Shown: piece by piece, positions 42,449 to 54,600 of the stretch | How positions within the stretch are numbered: the first letter of the stretch is position 1 | How the letters are laid out: each line of letters starts with the position of its first letter | Origin: Lolium rigidum | Lineage: Eukaryota > Streptophyta > Magnoliopsida > Poales > Poaceae | DNA length: 64,000 nt | NCBI RefSeq assembly: GCF_022539505.1 | Contig: NC_061508.1 | Span: 98,497,276 to 98,561,275 of the forward strand | Direction of reading: 5' to 3' | Made by a program: the position numbers and the translations under genes | The notes under the pieces: model-generated | The model's input: only the letters and a program-made list of their open reading frames with translations | Told to the model about the DNA's origin: nothing | The model's database searches: none

Positions 42449-42990
42449 ATGTGGTCTCTAGCCTAGTGGTTGCCTACCTGTGCACGTTAACGGTGATGCG
42501 AGTTCATTTCCCAACCATTTTTGAAAATTTTAATTTTGAAAAGAAAATAAATCTGAACAAAATTTGAATTTGAGCAGATTTTGAGTCCAAAAATAAAAGT
42601 AAGAATAAAATTTGAATTCGAACAAAAATATGTAAGATTTCCAAATGTTCAAATAAAAATTGTTTAAAATTTAAAATAAAATTAGATTTGCAAATCCCTC
42701 AAATTTGTAATTTGCTTAGATTCAAAATTTGCTTAGATTCAAAATTTGCTCACATTCAAAATTTGCTCAAATTTTGAATTTGCTTAAATTTCAAATTTGC
42801 TCGAATTTCGAATTTGCTTACATTTGAAAAAAATTTAAAGAAAAAGAAAAAAGAAAAAAATCAGAAGAAGAAAAAACTAGAGAAACCACTATAGCAGAAG
42901 AAACAACAAACATCCAAAGAACAGACCAAACCAGTGAGAACCCGAAGAAAACCGTGAAAAACCAAACCAAAAAGTTAACAAAAACCGAAA
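42449..42990 (+). repeat. tRNA-like head followed by AAATTTGCT repeats and A-rich tract
   Basis: TAGCCTAGTGG (about 42459-42469) fits the pol III box A consensus, and GAGTTCATTTCCC (about 42500-42512) resembles box B. The body is degenerate AAATTTGCTTAGATTC-type units and the tail is A/G-rich. It could be a SINE or a chance tRNA-derived fragment. Confidence 0.4.
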
Positions 42991-44041
42991 TCAGAAGTTA
43001 CATGGGCCGCGTCCCGCGAGGTGCCCGGCGCGTGCTGGTGTTAATACGCGCCACAGCGGAGCCATGAATAGGATTTCCCCTAAGGAGGGGCTAAACCACG
43101 AGCGGATGCTCGTACACGGAAGAAATACAAAGGGAGAGATGGGCAAGAAATTTCGAAGGTATCGGAGAGAAAAAAATGTAGACGGGAGATAGAGACCTAG
43201 GCTGGGTTGCTCTAGCTGGGCCGGGGAGGGCCGGTTCAGCTGGATGCTGCCTGGCTGGCCGTTTTTTTCTTTATTCTTTTTTTTTCTGAGTTCTTTTCTT
43301 ACTTTTGATTCAGGGCTCTAAATTCTTTTAAACAAATTCTGAAAAAATTATAAAACACAATATAAGATTTTCATACACTAAGAAGCAAACTTCATATAAT
43401 ACGAAAATACTCTTATGCACTTTGACCTATATGGCTACTTGTGCAATTATTTCTAAAATTATTTTATGCTTTATATATTAACCAAAATCACTTCACACAT
43501 AGCCACAACATGCACAAAATAATATGTTCAATTACAGAACATTTAAGAGCCATTTAATATCTAAATAAAAATGAAGAAATCATAATATCTTCTCTCTCAT
43601 AGAAGATTTAGAAATCATATAAACACCCACAAATTAAAATATAAACTTTAAGAGTCCAATGCCCATAATAAATAACTCCACCATAATTTTTTAAGTCTCC
43701 CTCTCTTAAATATTTCAAGCATGGTTGGATAAATATTTTCTATCGCTAAATCTTGTAAATGGTTGAAACAAAAAACAACAACATGATGGATAGTCATATT
43801 AATCCACTCTTTTAGAATGTTTATTAAATAGGGTTGAGAAAATAAAAAGAAGTCAGCATAAGTTTTTTATTAATAATTTTCAACAAATTCAAACAACTTA
43901 TGCAACTTAATTCATTATTTTAACATTACAGAATATTGGAAAACTTCAGAATGTGGCAGTTGTATGAAATGTGATCTTCCGGTATGTAGGAACTACAAGA
44001 ACGCTGGTCATGTTCTTTGTTGATCCAATGATTTATATTTT
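42991..44041. other. Intergenic stretch, no supported gene
   Basis: A GC-rich part up to about 43090 ends in ATGAATAGGATTTCCCC. The rest is AT-rich, without a long ORF or terminus. Confidence 0.45.
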
Positions 44042-45300
44042 TTTTGATAAAGGGAATATATTAATATCAAAAGATATCAATTACTCCTAGTCTCTGCAAC
44101 AACGTAACATCCTAATGGCAGTACGGATGCACACAGCCAAAAAAAAAAGAAAACTAAGAAAAAAAGTCCCCTTATAGTATCCCATGCCTAGCAACAGTAA
44201 TACATCCACCCCTAAACACACCTGGAATACATACTCTCCAAAAGAGACGCCTCCAAGAAGGGAACAGTGCACCAGCGTCGTCGTCGTTCGATCAAAGATC
44301 TTAGGTTTTCACACTAAAGATAGTCCCGTTCTCAAAACAATGTCTCCAATAAGGTCATTGCCAGACACAACCAGTTAAGGCCAGACCTTGGGTTTTCACC
44401 CTGAAAGGTAGGACTCTGAACTTCACCTGTGTTGCCGCCCCCACTTTCATACCAAGCTGCGAATCCCGGAACACCAAGCAAGTTCCTCAACATCGCGGAG
44501 ATTTGAACCTTATTTAGCTAATCCCCCAATCCCGCCTAATGAAATTCTCTACTTCTGACTTCACCATGGATAAAAAGTCTCTTGATGTCAACATAGAACA
44601 GAGCTTCACGCCGCTCCCTCTGGAACCAAACGGTCGAAATAAAAGTATGGGTGCGCGCGACCAAATACCACCCGATCCTGTGAACTCTAGGTAAAAGATG
44701 CATTGTTCCATTCGCTGTCGGAGCCTTCCAGAACTCATCACTCCGGCTAGATGAAGAAGGATCAGCATCCCGAACGTCTTCATCTTCGCGAAAGAAGAAC
44801 CCTAGGACCACCACCATGAAAGCCGAAATAGTCAGCCCCCACGCCGCCGCCATGGCTAGGAACCGTGGTCCATCTTCCTCCTCCAACCCGGCCGGTGGAG
44901 GTCAGCAGCGATCCCGCTGCCGCCCTTTCCCCGCCGAGTTTCGCCACACCACTGCGTCTCCCGCCATGATCTAGGTGAAGTAGCTAAAGGCCACCGCCAC
45001 CAGACCCGCCGTCCACCATCGCCGCTCCTGGAAGACCCCGCCTCCGCGCGAAGGGGAGTCCATGGACGCGCCACCACCGCCCCTGCCTTTGGCAGCCGGA
45101 CGCGGCCGCCACCGCCGACCCTGACGGCGACAACGACTAGGAGGAGGAAGATGAGCCGCCTCTTCTTGGGTTCGGGTCGTCGCCCGGAGCCGCTTCGTGC
45201 GAGACGACCCGGGGCGAAGGTGGGCAGGGAGGAGAGGGGATGGGAGGGGGCGGTGGTGGAGGGAGGGAGGGGCGGCGACGGCGGTGGGAGGGTGGTGTGC
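44042..45300 (-). mobile_element. Putative non-LTR element (LINE-derived), minus strand
   Basis: On the minus strand the segment starts GC-rich near 45300, runs through open stretches (for example MAAAWGLTISAFMVVVLGFF at about 44850-44790) and ends in TATTAATATATTCCC, then TTTATCA and an A run at 44042. Such an end is typical of plant LINE tails. I recognise the text around 44080-44400 as repetitive in cereal genomes. There is no reverse transcriptase, so it would be internally deleted. No target duplication was found. Confidence 0.4.
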
Positions 45301-45691
45301 CCTAGCTATGCATGCCACCATGATATCTGTACGTTATCATGGAAACAGCTCAAATGTGAAATGGTGTATCCAAAGAGAATCTTGAAGAAGCAAACACCTC
45401 TCTCATTGACTTTGATGAGATGCCTGAGTTGGTGCGGATATAAGTTTTCTCGGGGTGATGGGTGACGAAACTATTTGTGTGCTAGTCGAGATTGTCAATA
45501 CATCCTGCGGTGGTCACTTATCGAGATCCGAGTCCAACCATGTGAAACATGCTGTCATACTGAATTTGCATGGATACAGATGATAGGTCGTAGTTTATCC
45601 CCATGCTCTTGGTGTACTGATACCCATATCGGCAGCGTTATTAGTTACGTGCGCAGATGACACTCCAAACAAATTTGCATGGAGGTCGCTC
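45301..45691. other. Intergenic stretch, no supported gene
   Basis: Unique-looking sequence between the LINE-like segment and the CACTA terminus. Confidence 0.4.
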
Positions 45692-46299
45692 CACTGGTAG
45701 AAACTGAGCCTTCCATCCGCCCCCATTAGTCCCTAAAATATACGAACCGCGACTAATGGGGTCTTTAGTCGCGGTTCGGGAGGTGACCCGCGATCAAAAG
45801 TCTGGGCCCAGCGGGCTCGGTCAACAACTGGGGCGCGGGAGGGGCTTTAGTCGCGGTTGGCCAGGCCAACCGCGACTAAAGGTGCCCGAAGGCCTTTAGT
45901 CGCGGTTGGCCAGGCCAACCGGGACTAAAGCCCCACCCCTATATATACTATTCAGCACACTCACTTAGCCATTTGGTGCAACTTCTCTTCACAATCTTCA
46001 CAAGTGGGTGGTGGGTTTGATTTTGGTTCCTCTTATGCACACAAGGTGTTCGATGAAATGCCCGAGAGATTGAAAGAAACATGATATGAAGTGTCTGAGC
46101 CACACTTGAGCTTTCTCATATATTTTTTCTCGGTCACGGTTAGCAACTTGAACCTTTCATGTGTCATTGATAAAATATGCATGTGTGTAGTTCATTGTTT
46201 AATTTCTATTATTTCTAGCTAGTTAGTTTAACAAATGCATGATGGTTAATTATATACTTTATATAATAATAATGCAGATGAATCGGCAATGGATGAAGG
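45692..46299 (+). mobile_element. CACTA 5' end fragment
   Basis: It starts CACTGGTAGAAACTGAGC. Subterminal TTTAGTCGCGGTTGGCCAGG-like words appear in both orientations, then CCCCTATATATACT, a promoter region, and the first codons of a transposase frame (ATGAATCGGCAATGG after 46270, comparable to 34870-34900). It breaks off at Gypsy C LTR sequence near 46299. No right end is seen. Confidence 0.78.
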
Positions 46300-47786
46300 C
46301 CACGTGAAGGTTGTTGGTGAAGGAGTGTAGTGCGGCGCAACACCGGTGATTCCGGCGCCAACGTGGAACCTGCACAACACAATCAAAATACTTTGCCCCA
46401 ACTTAACGAGTGAGGTTGTCAATCTCACCGGCTTGCTTGTAAACAAAGGATTAAACGTATGGTGTGGAGAATGATGTTTGCTTGCAAAGAACAACAAGAG
46501 AACAATGATTGCGGTAGGTTGTATTTCAGATGTAAAAGAATGGACCGGGGTCCACAGTTCACTAGTGGTGTCTCTCCAATAAGATAAATATCATGCTAGG
46601 TGAACAAATTACAGTTGGGCAATTGACAAATAGAGAGGGCATAACAATGCACATACATATCATGATGACTACTATGAGATTTACTTAGGGCATTACGACA
46701 AAGAACATAGACCGCTATCCAGCATGCATCTATGCCTAAAAAGTCCACCTTCGGGTTAGCATCCGCACCCCTTCCGGTATTAAGTTGCAAACAACGGACA
46801 ATTGCATTAAGTACGTGCGTAATGTAAACAATACAAATATCCTTAGACAAAGCATTGATGTTTTATCCCTAGTGGCAACGAGCACATCCACAACCTTAGA
46901 ACTTTCATCCATTGTCTCAGATTCAATGGAGGCATGAACCCACTATCGAGCATAAATACTCCCTCTTGGAGTCACAAGTATCAACTTGGCCAGAGCCTCT
47001 ACTAGCAATGGAGAGCATGCAAGATCATAAACAACACATATATGATAGATCGATAATCAACTTGACATAGTATTCCATATTCATCGAATCCCAACAAACA
47101 CAACATGTAGCATTACAAATAGATGATCTTGATCATGATAGGCAGCTCACAAGATCTAAACATGATAGCACAAGAGGAGAAGAAAACCATCTAGCTACTG
47201 CTATGGACCTATAGTCCAAGGATGAACTACTCACGCATCAGTCCGGAGGCGGGCATGGTGATGTAGAGCCCTCCGGTGATGATTCCCCTCTCCGGCAGGG
47301 TGCCGGGGGCGATCTTCAGAACCCCCCGAGATGGGGTTGACGGCGGCGGCGTCTCAGTAACTTTTCTCGTATCGTGGCTCTCGGTACTAGGGTTTTCGCG
47401 ACGGAAGTATTATATAGGCGAAGGGGCAGAGTCGAGGGACGCTCGAGGGGCCCACCCCATATGGCGGCGCGGCCAGGGGTGGGGCCGCGCCCCCCTATGG
47501 TGTGGCCGCCTCGTTGCCCCTCTTCGTCTCCTCTTCGGTGTTCTGGAAGGCTCCGTGGAAAATAAGACCGTGGGCTTTTGTTTCGTCCAATTCCGAGAAT
47601 ATTTCCCGTGTAGGATTTACGAAACCAAAAACAGCGAGAAAACAGAGACCGGCGCTTCGACATCTTGTTAATAGGTTAGTACCGGAAAATGCATCAAAAT
47701 GATGTAAAGTGTATATAAAACATGTGAGTATTGTCATAAAACTAGCATGGAACATAAGAAATTATAGATACGTTTGAGACGTATCA
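46300..47786 (-). repeat. 3' LTR of Gypsy C, end missing
   Basis: Read on the minus strand it starts TGATACGTCTCAAACGTATC at 47786 and follows the element A LTR until the AACCTTCACGTG block near 46300. The final part with CACGCCATCA is absent. Confidence 0.85.
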
Positions 47787-50415
47787 AGCATCCCCAAGCT
47801 TAGTTCCTACTCGCCCTCGAGTAGGTAAATGATAACAAGGATAATTTCTGAAGTGACATGCTACTATCATAATCTTGATCAATACTATTGTAAAGCATAT
47901 GAGATGAATGAAGTGATTCGATGCAATGGTCTATAGTTTGTTAACAAATAGATAATGACTAAACAACTGAATCATATAGCAAAGACTTTTCATGAATAGT
48001 ACTTTCAAGACAAGCATCAATAAGTCTTGCATAAAGCAATAGATTCTTAATAGAAGTTTTTGAAGCAACACAAAGGAAGATTTAAGTTTCAGCAGTTGCT
48101 TTCAACTTTCAACATGTATATCTCATAGATAATTGTCAACACAAAGTAATATAATAAGTGCAATAAGCAAGTATGTAAGAATCAATGCACACAGTTGACA
48201 CAAGTGTTTGCTTCTAAGATAGAAAGAAGTAGGTAAACTGACTCAACATAAAGTAAAAGAAAGGCCCTTCGCAGAGGGAAGCAAGGATTACTCATGTGCT
48301 AGAGCCTTTTATTTTGAAAACATGGAAACAAATTTGTCAACGGTAGTAATAATTCATATGTGTTATGCATAAAAACTCCTATAAGTTGCAAGCCTCATGC
48401 ATCGAATACTAATAGTGCCCGCACCTTGTCCTAATTAGCTCGGATTTCCATGGATTATTATCGCATTACATATGTTTCAACCAAGTGTCACAAAGGGGTA
48501 CCTCTATGCCACCTGTACAAAGGTCCAAGGAGATAGATCGCATTTGATTTCTCAATTTTGATAGATCTCAACTTGAGGACATCCATACCGGGACAACGTA
48601 GAAAACAGATAATGGACTCCTCTTTTATGCTTTAAGCATTCAACAACAGATAATATTCTCATGAGAGATTTGAGGATTAATGTCCAAGCTGAAACTTCCA
48701 CCATGATACATGGCTTTGGTTGGCGGCCCAATGTTCTTCTCTAACAATATGCATACTCAAACCATTTAATCGTGAGAAATCCCCCTTACTTCAGACAAGA
48801 CGAACATGCATAGCAACTCACATGATATTCAACAAAGGTGTGACAGGTTGATGGCGTCCCCAGAAACATGGTTACCGCTCAACAAGCAACTTATAAGAAC
48901 TAAGATACATAAGCGACATATTCATTACCACAATAGTTTTTAGGCTACTTTCCCATGAGCTATGTATTGCAAAGACAAGGAATGAAATTTTTAAAGGTAG
49001 CACGCAAGCAATTTACTTTGGAATGGCAGAAAAATATCACATAGTAGGTAGTTATGGTGGACATAAATGGCATAGGTTTTGGCTCAAGGTTTTGGATGCA
49101 CGAGAAGTATTCCCTCTTAGTACAAGGCTTAGCTTAGCAAGGTTGTTTGAAGCAAACACAAGTATGAACCAGTACAGCAAAACTTACATAAGAACATATT
49201 GCAAGCATTATAAGACTCTATACTATCTTCCTTGTTGCTCAAACACTTTTACCATAAAATATCTAGACTTTAGAGAGACCAATCATGCAAACCAAATTTT
49301 AACAAGCTCTACGGTAGTTCTCCACTAATAGATTTAAACTACATGATGCAAGAGCTTTAACATGATCTACTTGAGAGCTCAAAACAATTGCCAAGTTTCA
49401 AATTATTCAAGACAATATACCAATTACCACATAAAGCATTTTCTGTTTCCAACCAAATAGCAATAAATGAAGCGGCTTTCAGCTTTCGCCATGAACATTA
49501 AAAGTAAAACTAAGAACACCAGTGTTCAATATGAAAAAGCGGAGCGTGTCTCTCTCCCACACAATGAATGCTAGGATCCGATTTTATTCAAATATAAAAA
49601 AAAGCACACAGACGCTCCAAGTAAAGCACATAAGATGTGATGGAATAAAAATATAGTTTCACTAGAGGTGACCTGATAAGTTGTTGATGAAGTAGGGGAT
49701 GCCTTGGGCATCCCCAAGCTTAGACGCTTGAGTCTTCTTGAAATATGCAGGGATGAACCACGGGGGCATCCCCAAGCTTAGACTTTTCACTCTTCTTGAT
49801 CATATCATATCATCCTCCTCTCTTGATCCTTGAAAACTTCCTTCACACCAAACTCAAAACAATCTCATTAGAGGGTTAGTGCATAATCAAAAATTCACAT
49901 GTTCAGCGAGGACACAATCATTTCCAACACTTTCGAACATTACCCAAGGCTACTGAAAGTTAATGGAGCAAAGAAATCCACTCAACACAGTAAAAGAGGC
50001 AATGCGAAATAAAAGGCAGAATCTGTCAAAACAGAACAGTCCGTAAAGAAGAATTTTTTCGAGGCACTTAACAGGCTCAGATGAAGAAGCTAAAACTGAA
50101 TGAAAGTTGTGTACATATCTGAGGATCACGCATGAATTTTTTCAGAATTTTACGAGTTTCCTACAGAGAGATCAACTCAAATTCGTGACAGGTAAAAATC
50201 TGTTTCTGCGCAGAAATCCAAATCTAGTATCAACTTTACTATCAAAGACTTTACTTGGCACAACAATGCAATAAAATAAAGATACAAAGGTATTGCTACA
50301 GTAGTAACAAGCACCTTGACTCAAATATAAAACAAAAATTGCAGAAATAAAATAATTGGTTGTCTCCCATAAGCGCTTTTGTTTAACGTCTTTCGACTAG
50401 GCGCGAAAGTGTAAA
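47787..50415 (-). other. Gypsy C internal non-coding region and polypurine tract
   Basis: It opens with the polypurine tract (reverse complement CTAAGCTTGGGGATGCT) and is collinear with 2286-4880. No gene is visible. Confidence 0.7.
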
Positions 50416-51607
50416 TCAAGTAACATCAAGAGAAGAAGCATCAACATCATAATTTGTTCTAATAATAGAATCAAAAGGCAACTTCATTCTCTTTCTAGGG
50501 AAGTGTTCCATACCTTTCTTAAGAGGGAATTGATATTTAATATTTCCTTCTTTCATATCAATAATAGCACCAACGAGTTCGAAGAAAAGGTCTTCCCAAA
50601 ATAATAGGACAAGATGCATTGCATTCAATATCCAAGACAACAAAATCAATGGGGACAAGGTTATTGTTAACCGTAATGTGAACATTGTCAATCCTCCCCA
50701 AAGGTTTCTTTATAGAATTATCAGCAAGATTAACATCCAAATAACAATATTTCAATGGTGGCAAGTCAAGCATATCATAGAGTTTCTTAGTCATAACAGA
50801 AATACTTGCACCAAGATCACATAAAGCATTACAATCAAAATCATTGGCCTTCATTTTAATGATGGGCTCCCAACCATCTTCTAACTTCCTAGGAATAGAA
50901 GCTTCAAGTTTTAATTCCTCTTCTCTAGCTTTAATGAGAGCATTTGTAATATGTTTTGTAAAGGCCAAGTTTATAGCACTAGCATTAGGACTTCTAGCAA
51001 GTTTTTGCAAGAACTTAATAACTTCAGAGATATGACAATTATCAAAATCAAAACCATTATGATCTAAAGCAATGGGATCATTGTCCCCGATACTCTGAAA
51101 AATTTCAGCACTTTTATCACAAACAGTTTCAGCAGTTTCAGGCAATTTTGCATGCTTTGTATTAGAAGTAGAAACATTGCCAACACCAATTATTTTACCA
51201 TTGATAGTGGGAGGTTTAGCAACATGTGAAGCATCAACATTACTAGTGGTGGTAATAGTCCAAACTTTAGCTACATTATTCTCTTTAGCAAGTTTTTCTT
51301 CTCTTTCCCACCTAGCATGCAATTCAGCCATCATTCTAATATTATCATTAATTCGAACTTGGATAGCGTTTGCTGTAGCAAATGACTTAATATCTTTATC
51401 TTCATTAGGCATAACTTTCAATTTTAAAAGATCAACATCAGCAGCAAGACTATCAACCTTAGAAGCAAGAACATCAATTTTACCAAGCTTTTCTTCAAAA
51501 GATTTGTTAAAAGCAGTTTGTGTACTAATAAATTCTTTAAGCATGACTTCAAGACCAGATGGTGCACTCCTACTATTGTTGTAAGAATTACCATAAGAAT
51601 TACCATA
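50416..51607 (-). pseudogene. Gypsy C gag C-terminus and aspartic protease, broken
   Basis: Minus-strand frame with SAPSGLEVMLKEFISTQ and a coiled-coil-like region (EEKLGKIDVLASKVDSL). The protease has CDLGASISVMTKKLYDMLDL (codons at about 50807-50821 for CDLGA) and CPIILGRPFL. The frame then shifts at LRT near 50570-50600, and the other frame reads VGAIIDMKEGNIKYQFPLKK to the end VDASSLDVT. The upstream gag is lost because a CACTA element inserted at 51608. Reading past that point into CACTA sequence is artefactual. Confidence 0.82.
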
Positions 51608-54600
51608 CACTACAAGAAAAGTTGCCATGGCCGACGAAGTTGAAGTCGCGCCGTGGTTGCTGGTGTACCATGGCCGACGATTTTTGGTCCCTCCGTGGTG
51701 CATGTCAAAACTTTTTTTTTCTCGTTTTTGAGGCCACCTAGCCCGACGAAAGCGGCCAAAACGTCGCGTATGGTGGCCCGGGACGTGGTGCATCTCGAAA
51801 TCTCGGGTTCGCCGGCCGAGTCAACGCAAATCCGCACCGCCGAGGGATGTAGGGCCCGGATGGCAGCCTCTGCGGCATTGTTTTTTTCTCGATCGCGCCA
51901 TCTGCGTTCAACGTTCTCCGAACGAGCCGTTTACGATGCGGGATCATGGGTCCCGCATGTCATCCTCTATGAACCAAAATTCTTTATATTCTTGGATTTT
52001 TTTGACCCCTGATTTCTGGCTACTTCCTTTTTCTTTTGATCCCTTGCCGCCTTGGAAACGTTGAGACCGCTGCTGCTAAATGGGACCCGCATGTCATCCT
52101 CTATGTGCAATCAACTTTCTTTTCTTGGAGTTTTTTTTGGCACCTCAAATTTGGTCACTTGCCTTTTTCTTTCGATCCCCGCCGCCTCTCAAACGGTGAT
52201 ACCGCTGTCGCTAACTTGGGACCCGCATGTCATCCTCTATGTACTATAAAACTTTCTTTTCTTGAATTATTTTTGGCACCTCATATTTGGTCACTTACCT
52301 TTTTCTTTCGATCCCCTGCCGCCTCTCAAACGGTGATACCGCTGTCGCTAAATGGGACCCGCATGTCATCCTCTATGTACTATAAAACTTTCTTTTCTTG
52401 GAGTTTTTTTTGGCACCTCAAATTTGGTCACTTGCCTTTTTCTTTCGATCCCCCGCCGCCTCTCAAACGGTGATACCGCTGCTGCTAAATGGGACCCGCA
52501 TGTCATCCTCTATGTGCAATCAACTTTCTTTTCTTGGAGTTTTTTTGGCACCTCAAATTTGGTCACTTGCCTTTTTCTTTCGATCCCCTGCCGCCTCTCA
52601 AACGGTGATACCGCTGCCGCTAAATGGGACCCGCATGTCATCCTCTATGTACTATAAAACTTTCTTTTCTTGAATTATTTTTGGCTCCTGATATTTGGTC
52701 ACATGCCTTTTTCTATCGATCCCCTGCCGCCTCTCACCGCTGCTGCTAAATGGGACCCGCATGTCATCCTCTATGTACTATAAAACTTTCTTTTCTTGGA
52801 TTATTTTTGGCTCCTGATATTTGGTCACTTGCGTTTTTTTCTTTCGATCTCATGCCACGTTTGAAACGTTGAGGAACCAGCTGGCTCATGGGACCTGCAT
52901 GTCATCCTCTATGTGCTATAAAAGTTTATTTTCTAGGGATTTTTTTCACTCTCTGATTTTTGTCTATTTCCTTTTTCTTTTGATGCCCCGCCTCCTTGGA
53001 AACGTTGAGTAAGCTGCTTACTCATGGGACCCGCATGTCATCCTCTATGTACTATAAAACTTTCTTTTCTTGGATTTTTTTGGCACCTCATATTTGGTCA
53101 CTTGCCTTTTTTCTTTCGATCCCCTGCCGCCTCTCAAACGGTGATAACGCTGCTGCTAAATGGGACCCGCATGTCATCCTCTATGTACTATAAAACTTTC
53201 TTTTCTTGGATTTTTTTTGACACCTCATATTTGGTCACTTGCCTTTTTCTTTCGATCCCCTGCCGCCTCTCAAACGGTGATACCGCTTCTGCTAAATGGG
53301 ACCCGCATGTCATCCTCTATGTAAATCATGTTTCTTTTCTTGAATTATTTTTGGCTCCTGATATTTGGTCACTTGCCTTTTTCTTTCGATCTCATGCCAC
53401 GTTTGAAACATTGAGGAACCTGCCGGCTCATGGGACCCGCATGTCATCCTCTATGTGCTATAAAAGTTTCCTTTGTTGGATTTTTTTTCACCCGCTGATT
53501 TTTGGCTTGCCTTTTTCTTTTGATCCCCGCCCCTTTGAAACGTCGAGTAAGCTCGCTGGCTCAAGGGACCCGCATGTCATCCTCTATGTCCATCAACTTT
53601 CTTTTCTTGGATTTTTTTTGACCCCCTAATTACTAGCTACTTTCTTTTTCTTTTGATCTCAAGCCGCATTTCAAACATTGAGACCGCTCGCTGCAAAATG
53701 GGACCCACATGTCATCCTCTATGTACAATAAATCTTGGATTATTTTTGGCTCCCGATATTTGGTCACTTGCCTTTTTCTTTCGATCTCATGCCGCCTTTG
53801 AAACGTTGAGTAAGCTGCTGGCTCATGGGTCCCGCATGTCATCCTCTACGAACAATAAAAGTTTCCTTTCTTGGAATTATTTTTGACACCTAATTTCTGG
53901 CTATTTGCCTTTTTATTTCGATCCCCTGCCCCCTTTGAAACGATGAGGACGCTGTTGGCAGGTCGGTCCCACATGTCATCCTCTATGAACAATAAAAGTT
54001 TCCTTTGGTGGATTTATTTTTTACCCCTAATTAATTTCTGGCTATTTCCTTTTTTTTCTTTTGATCCCCTGCCGCCTTGGAAACGTTGAGGATGCTGCTG
54101 CCTCATCGGTCCCGCATGTCATCCTCTCAGAACGATAAATGTTTTCTTTTCTTGGATTTTTTTACCAACTGATTTTTTATTTTTTTATTTTCGACCCCCT
54201 GCCTTTGAAACGTTGACGACGCTGCTGGCTCATGGGTCCCTGATGTCAGCCTCCCCGTACAAGAAACATGTGATATCTTGATTATTTTGCAGACAATAAA
54301 CAGTGTATTTCGCTCTGAGCTATTGCAAACGGATAAATTAAATCTTTATTTTTACAACTTATATCTTGAATCTCCTTGTTTTTTGTTTTGGCGAAGCATA
54401 GGACTTTCCTTTTTTTTTTGAGAAAAATCCGAACTTTCATGTTCTGGAGTGGGCTGAAATTGTACGAGTCAAAAGGCCCAGAAGGATAGTTCGAAGGCCC
54501 AGATGTCCAGATCCAGCCCAATTGAAATCTTTCTTTTCTTGGATTTTTTTCACCCCCTGATTTCTGGCTACATCATTTTTCTTTTGGTCCTGTGCCGCCT

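Larger units (their letters stand above)
46300..51607 (-). mobile_element. Non-autonomous Gypsy element C (truncated at both ends)
   Basis: On the minus strand: gag-protease (50416-51607), a long non-coding region, polypurine tract and 3' LTR (46300-47786). The 5' LTR and gag start are cut off by a CACTA element at 51608. The distal ~125 bases of the 3' LTR are missing at the junction with a CACTA fragment. Same family as element A. Confidence 0.85.

Noticed and set aside
51608..51793. N-terminal extension of the Gypsy C gag-protease frame
   Set aside because: The frame runs past a CACTACAAGAAA terminus into CACTA sequence. The true gag upstream is not in the window.
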